Source of the DNA: Clostridiales bacterium
GTDB lineage: Bacteria; Bacillota; Clostridia; Oscillospirales; Oscillospiraceae
Assembly (NCBI GenBank): GCA_009774055.1
Contig: VSNB01000160.1
Location: forward strand, 1-7,382
Direction of reading: 5' to 3'
DNA length: 7,382 bases
The notes beneath the pieces were generated by a model. That model saw only the letters and a program-made list of their open reading frames with translations. It ran no database searches and was not told where the DNA came from. Shown here piece after piece: positions 5,270 to 7,382 of the stretch; position 1 is the stretch's first letter; each line of letters begins with the position of its first letter. Made by a program: the position numbers and the translations under genes.

Positions 5270-5737
5270 TCAGGAATTTCTTTCGGGATACGCCAGGCGC
5301 ATCACGTCCTCTCCGTGGACGTCCTTTTCCCCAGTGAAGCGGAATCCGGCTCCTCGGTACAGGCGGATGGCCGCGTCATTGCCCGGGATCACGCTCAAAT
5401 ATATGGGTTTCTTCGGGTACTCCAGGGCCAGGCGGTCCAGCATGTGCCCCAGGGCGGCTTTGCCGCAGCCCCTGCCCTGGCAGCGGCGGTCGATCAGAAA
5501 ACGATCCAGCCACAGCCGCCCCCTGGGGAAATACTCCCAGAAGAACCAGCCGTACATAGCGAAGCCCAACAGCTCCTCACCGTCACAGAGCCCCACCGGA
5601 TGCCAGTCACGGATCCGTCCGGCCTCCTCCAGGCGCTGCTCTATGGTTTCAATGTAGTCCCGCTGCTCCGGCAGAAGCTCCAGGGCCAGAACCTGGCCCC
5701 GGCTGCTTTGGGTGACGGGGATGGAATGAATTTCCAT
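5270..5737 (-). CDS. GNAT acetyltransferase, BltD-like spermine/spermidine N-acetyltransferase
   Basis: A 155-residue single-domain cytoplasmic acetyltransferase. The acetyl-CoA loop is 'DRRCQGRGCGKAAL' (83-96), with Q87-G88-R89-G90-C91-G92 matching Q-x-x-G-x-G. 'IPGNDAAIRLYRGAGF' (117-132) holds the asparagine and tyrosine commonly used in catalysis. 'VGLCDGEELLGFAMYG' (48-63), 'GRLWLDRFLID' (73-83) and the closing 'GExVM' pattern closely match the B. subtilis BltD polyamine acetyltransferase as I recall it (152 residues), so N-acetylation of spermidine or spermine is the best guess and would lower polyamine toxicity. AAGGAGG lies nine bases before ATG 5737, and a strong promoter lies at 5825-5853. 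The leader carries a 12-bp hairpin. It is co-directional with, and upstream of, phosphoglucomutase. The GNAT fold is certain; the substrate is inferred. Confidence 0.92.
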   Translation of the reverse strand: MEIHSIPVTQSSRGQVLALELLPEQRDYIETIEQRLEEAGRIRDWHPVGLCDGEELLGFAMYGWFFWEYFPRGRLWLDRFLIDRRCQGRGCGKAALGHMLDRLALEYPKKPIYLSVIPGNDAAIRLYRGAGFRFTGEKDVHGEDVMRLAYPERNS

Positions 5738-5785
5738 TGTAATATACCTCCTTTCGCGGCAATTCCCTTGTCCGGGAAAATGAAA

Positions 5786-5813
5786 CAGGCGGACCTCACC
5801 GGAGGTCCGCCTG
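5786..5813 (-). terminator. Leader hairpin upstream of the BltD-like gene (terminator-like)
   Basis: Arms CAGGCGGACCTC (5786-5797) and GAGGTCCGCCTG (5802-5813) form a perfect 12-bp stem with loop ACCG. On the minus strand it is followed directly by TTTCATTTT, the layout of an intrinsic terminator. It starts about five bases after the predicted transcription start (near 5818) of the acetyltransferase, so it may be a 5' stabilising hairpin or an attenuator. It could also end transcripts entering from the decayed transposase. Confidence 0.65.
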
Positions 5814-5824
5814 CCAACGCCGCT

Positions 5825-5853
5825 ATCTTATCAGAACGGCCGCCTTTTGTCAA
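5825..5853 (-). promoter_or_regulatory. Sigma-A promoter of the BltD-like acetyltransferase
   Basis: On the minus strand, a consensus -35 TTGACA (5853-5848) and -10 TAAGAT (5830-5825) are 17 bases apart. The -35 box is 15 bases outside the left end of the ISAs1-derived element, so the element does not supply the promoter but replaces whatever lay immediately upstream of it. Confidence 0.75.
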
Positions 5854-5868
5854 GACGCCCTCTGCAAA

Positions 5869-5898
5869 GACACGGAAATCAATTTTCACACCAAAGAG
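5869..5898. repeat. Left terminal inverted repeat of the ISAs1-derived element
   Basis: The first 18 bases, GACACGGAAATCAATTTT, are identical to the other end read on the opposite strand; three of the next four differ, then CCAAAGAG matches again. The match stops abruptly outward at 5868, which fixes the element boundary. The last in-frame stop of the transposase remnant lies inside this repeat (5879-5881). Confidence 0.8.
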
Positions 5899-6262
5899 AG
5901 ACAAGAGCGTTAGGCTCAAGAAGGCAGTCAAACATGATGTGGGAAAGGGGGTATTTGGAGGAGGTTTATATTTCAAACGATTTGATAATGGATAGGGCGA
6001 ATTTTCGGAGGATATTGAGATTTTTCTGAACATTTCTATCCTAGGCGTGGCAAAAACCCTCACCAAAATGGACATCCGGCAGCCAGTGCATAAATTCCAC
6101 AGACCACTCCATCCGGGCGGGATAAAGCAGGTCCCGTGCAGACACTTTTCTGCTGGAGATATAGTAATGCCATTCACTGGTTTTCTTTCCCTTTTCTTCA
6201 AATTCCGTATCATATTCTTTTGTCGTTTCTACTTCCTCGAAGTACTCCTTTATGCTTTTCAT
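5879..6262 (-). pseudogene. ISAs1-family transposase remnant
   Basis: Reading from ATG 6262, the frame gives an N-terminal 'MKSIKEYFEEVETT', typical of ISAs1 (H-repeat-like) transposase starts, joined directly to the C-terminal region: 'WHYYISSRKVSARDLL' (31-46), 'ARMEWSVEFMHWLPDVHFGE' (49-68). A TAG stop follows codon 73 (6041-6043). The same frame continues with 'DRNVQKNLNILRKFALSIIK', a TAA stop (5966-5968), then 'YPLSHIMFDCLLEPNALVSL' and a TGA (5879-5881), all recognisable C-terminal family sequence. Full-length relatives have roughly 370 residues, so about 240 internal residues, including the upstream catalytic aspartates, are gone. The joint is near residues 10-20. With a deletion and two internal stops it cannot encode active transposase. 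Family assignment is from remembered motifs. Confidence 0.8.
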
Positions 6263-6283
6263 GTCCCCATTCTACCACTTTTC

Positions 6284-6313
6284 CTCTTTGGGGGCAAAAT
6301 TGATTTCCGTGTC
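6284..6313. repeat. Right terminal inverted repeat of the ISAs1-derived element
   Basis: This is the partner of 5869-5898. It ends in AAAATTGATTTCCGTGTC and loses similarity outward at 6314. It lies 22 bases upstream of the remnant transposase start and 16 bases before the -35 box of the next plus-strand gene. Confidence 0.8.
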
Positions 6314-6329
6314 GTCTTCATTCTTCCCC

Positions 6330-6358
6330 TTGCACAAACGGGAGAAAGCTGATATAAT
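6330..6358 (+). promoter_or_regulatory. Sigma-A promoter of the zinc-ribbon membrane protein gene
   Basis: TTGCAC (6330-6335) and a perfect TATAAT (6353-6358) are separated by 17 bases. The predicted start is near 6365, giving a leader of about 75 bases. Confidence 0.8.
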
Positions 6359-6400
6359 GCCAGACGGAGGAAGCTCTCCGCCCAAAAACGAATCTGCGCT

Positions 6401-6416
6401 GCGGCGTCCGCGCCGC
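6401..6416 (+). other. Leader hairpin with UNCG-type loop
   Basis: GCGGCG (6401-6406) pairs with CGCCGC (6411-6416) around TCCG, which as RNA is a UNCG tetraloop. It lies in the predicted 5' leader, 13 bases before the GAGGAG ribosome binding site (6430-6435) of the gene starting at 6441. It could affect mRNA stability or translation; no T-run follows. Confidence 0.4.
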
Positions 6417-6440
6417 GCCGGTCAGGAAAGAGGAGTCACC

Positions 6441-7289
6441 ATGAGCAAGAAGCCCAACGACGAGCAGGCGCCCGAGCAGGAAAAGGCGCCTAAAAAAGAA
6501 AAAACGCCGAAAAAGGAAAAGGCCCCCAAGATGAAGGTCTGCTCCGCCTGCAAGGAGCAGATTCCCAAGAAGGCCAAACTGTGTCCCCACTGTTCGGCCA
6601 AGCAGAAAACCAGCATTCTTCCCCTGGCCCTGATTCTCGCGCTGGCCCTGATTCTGGCGGCGGGGGCTTCCATTGCGCTGTTCCATTTCCCCATCGCCCC
6701 GCCCTTCGATCTGCCCTTCGGTGAAAAAATGATTTCGGAAACCATGCTGGGGGAGGCCATGGAGCTGTCCAAGACCGAGGAGAAGGCGGTACTGGCGGTC
6801 TTTGAATCCTGCGGCTTTGCAGAGATCACCGAGGCCAAGATTCTCTCCGCCGGCGAAACCAGCTCCTCCTACACCGTCCACGACCGGAACACCGCCCGCT
6901 ATATGGAGCCCTCCAAGAGCATTGTCGTGGAATTGGAGAACAAGGGCAAGGCCGTTACCTCCATCACCTGCGACGGCGGCGATATCTACCGGAACGGCGA
7001 GGTCATCGCGCCTGTGACGGACTTCTACATGGGGCTGGAGCAGCGGGACGCGCTGCTGTCGGTCTGCCTGTCCGCCGTCAAGGCCCGGCTGGACGTGCCG
7101 GAGAGCGCCGTGTTCCCCTCCAAGAGTGGCTGGACCTACACCTCTTCTGATGATGACCGGGTCACCGTCCAGTCCACCGTCACCTGCAAGAACGCCTCCG
7201 GCCAGGAGGAGACGCGCCCCTTCACGGTGGAGTTTGAGAAGGGGGAGTTCGTCTCCCTGTCCTTCCAGGAGCCGGAAACGAAAAAGTAA
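6441..7289 (+). CDS. Zinc-ribbon, single-pass membrane protein of unknown function
   Basis: 282 residues. Residues 1-32 are a hydrophilic Lys/Pro/Glu-rich segment with short repeats (KAPKKE, KTPKKE, KAPK). A zinc ribbon follows, with C34-x2-C37 and C48-x2-C51 ('CSACKEQIPKKAKLCPHC'). One hydrophobic helix (about 58-81) crosses the membrane. By the positive-inside rule the basic, zinc-binding part is cytoplasmic and residues 82-282 lie outside. The outer domain is rich in predicted beta strands ('SIVVELENKGKAVTSITCDG', 'VTVQSTVTCK', 'PFTVEFEKGEFVSLSF') and matches no family I recognise. ATG 6441 is chosen because GAGGAG lies five bases upstream; longer in-frame starts run into the promoter and the mobile element. 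Zinc-ribbon plus membrane-anchor proteins of this plan are common in Clostridia with unknown roles. Monocistronic. Confidence 0.85.
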   Translation: MSKKPNDEQAPEQEKAPKKEKTPKKEKAPKMKVCSACKEQIPKKAKLCPHCSAKQKTSILPLALILALALILAAGASIALFHFPIAPPFDLPFGEKMISETMLGEAMELSKTEEKAVLAVFESCGFAEITEAKILSAGETSSSYTVHDRNTARYMEPSKSIVVELENKGKAVTSITCDGGDIYRNGEVIAPVTDFYMGLEQRDALLSVCLSAVKARLDVPESAVFPSKSGWTYTSSDDDRVTVQSTVTCKNASGQEETRPFTVEFEKGEFVSLSFQEPETKK

Positions 7290-7325
7290 CCCAGGGCCCG
7301 CAGCCCTGCCATATCCAAACGCATA

Positions 7326-7357
7326 GGGGGGAGCCGTCCCGCTGGACGGCTCCCCCC
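7326..7357 (+). terminator. Strong hairpin downstream of the zinc-ribbon gene
   Basis: Arms GGGGGGAGCCGTCC (7326-7339) and GGACGGCTCCCCCC (7344-7357) form a perfect 14-bp stem with loop CGCT, 37 bases after the stop codon. No T-run follows on either strand, so its efficiency as an intrinsic terminator is uncertain. A small AGGGC/GCCCT hairpin precedes it. Nothing else is seen to the window end. Confidence 0.6.
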
Positions 7358-7382
7358 GATGTATGCCAAAAAACCTATCCGA

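Larger units (their letters stand above)
5869..6313. mobile_element. Internally deleted ISAs1-family element (MITE-like, 445 bp)
   Basis: Two 30-base terminal inverted repeats (5869-5898 and 6284-6313, 27 of 30 matching) bound a remnant transposase reading on the minus strand. The interior keeps the transposase start 22 bases inside one repeat and its C-terminus up to the other repeat, while the middle, with most of the catalytic core, is missing. That is the structure of a non-autonomous deletion derivative that a related full-length transposase could still move in trans. No flanking target duplication is visible, so the insertion is probably old. It lies between two divergent promoters. Confidence 0.75.

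Noticed and set aside
5641..6213. 190-codon minus-strand frame across the element and into the acetyltransferase gene
   Set aside because: It runs out of frame through both the transposase remnant and the GNAT gene, with no coherent protein features.
5861..6321. Target-site duplication flanking the ISAs1-derived element
   Set aside because: The 8-10 bases outside each end (…TCTGCAAA and GTCTTCAT…) do not match, nor do they if the boundary is shifted by a few bases.

Overview
The window looks like a chromosomal segment of a GC-rich gut Firmicute, probably a Clostridia member near Oscillospiraceae (Flavonifractor/Lawsonibacter-like). This is inferred from AAGGAGG ribosome binding sites, consensus-like sigma-A promoters with 17-bp spacers, high GC in third codon positions and the resemblance of the proteins to Firmicutes families. 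It holds six intact protein genes, one decayed transposase, and two intergenic stretches rich in palindromes. There is no tRNA, rRNA or CRISPR array.

Layout. Positions 1-181 are a palindromic repeat cluster. Positions 182-847 (-) encode an XRE-type regulator, divergent from a GNAT acetyltransferase at 1056-1547 (+), each with its own promoter. The acetyltransferase converges on a class I PLP aminotransferase at 1598-2788 (-), and a strong hairpin between the two stops probably serves both genes. Positions 2789-3448 have no credible protein gene. They hold a GNRA-loop hairpin repeat, a long nested stem structure resembling a structured RNA (2906-3138 and beyond), a three-way-junction hairpin ending in a T-run, and two overlapping long palindromes, one of them an inverted copy of the sequence at the window's first base. 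Next come an alpha-phosphoglucomutase (3449-5176, -) and a BltD-like polyamine acetyltransferase (5270-5737, -), each with a promoter. An internally deleted ISAs1-family element with 30-bp terminal inverted repeats lies at 5869-6313. The last gene (6441-7289, +) encodes a zinc-ribbon membrane protein, with a promoter and a closing hairpin.

How the parts work together. The genes are mostly monocistronic housekeeping or accessory functions rather than one pathway: sugar-phosphate interconversion (G1P/G6P), amino-acid transamination, two small-molecule acetylations, one regulator, and one membrane protein of unknown role. Phosphoglucomutase and the polyamine acetyltransferase are co-directional and 93 bp apart; read-through is possible, but the mutase has its own promoter.

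The points most worth a second look are the untranslated structured region at about 2906-3260, the palindromic repeat family shared by the two intergenic regions, and the MITE-like ISAs1 derivative lodged between two divergent promoters. No complete new defence or mobile system is evident.
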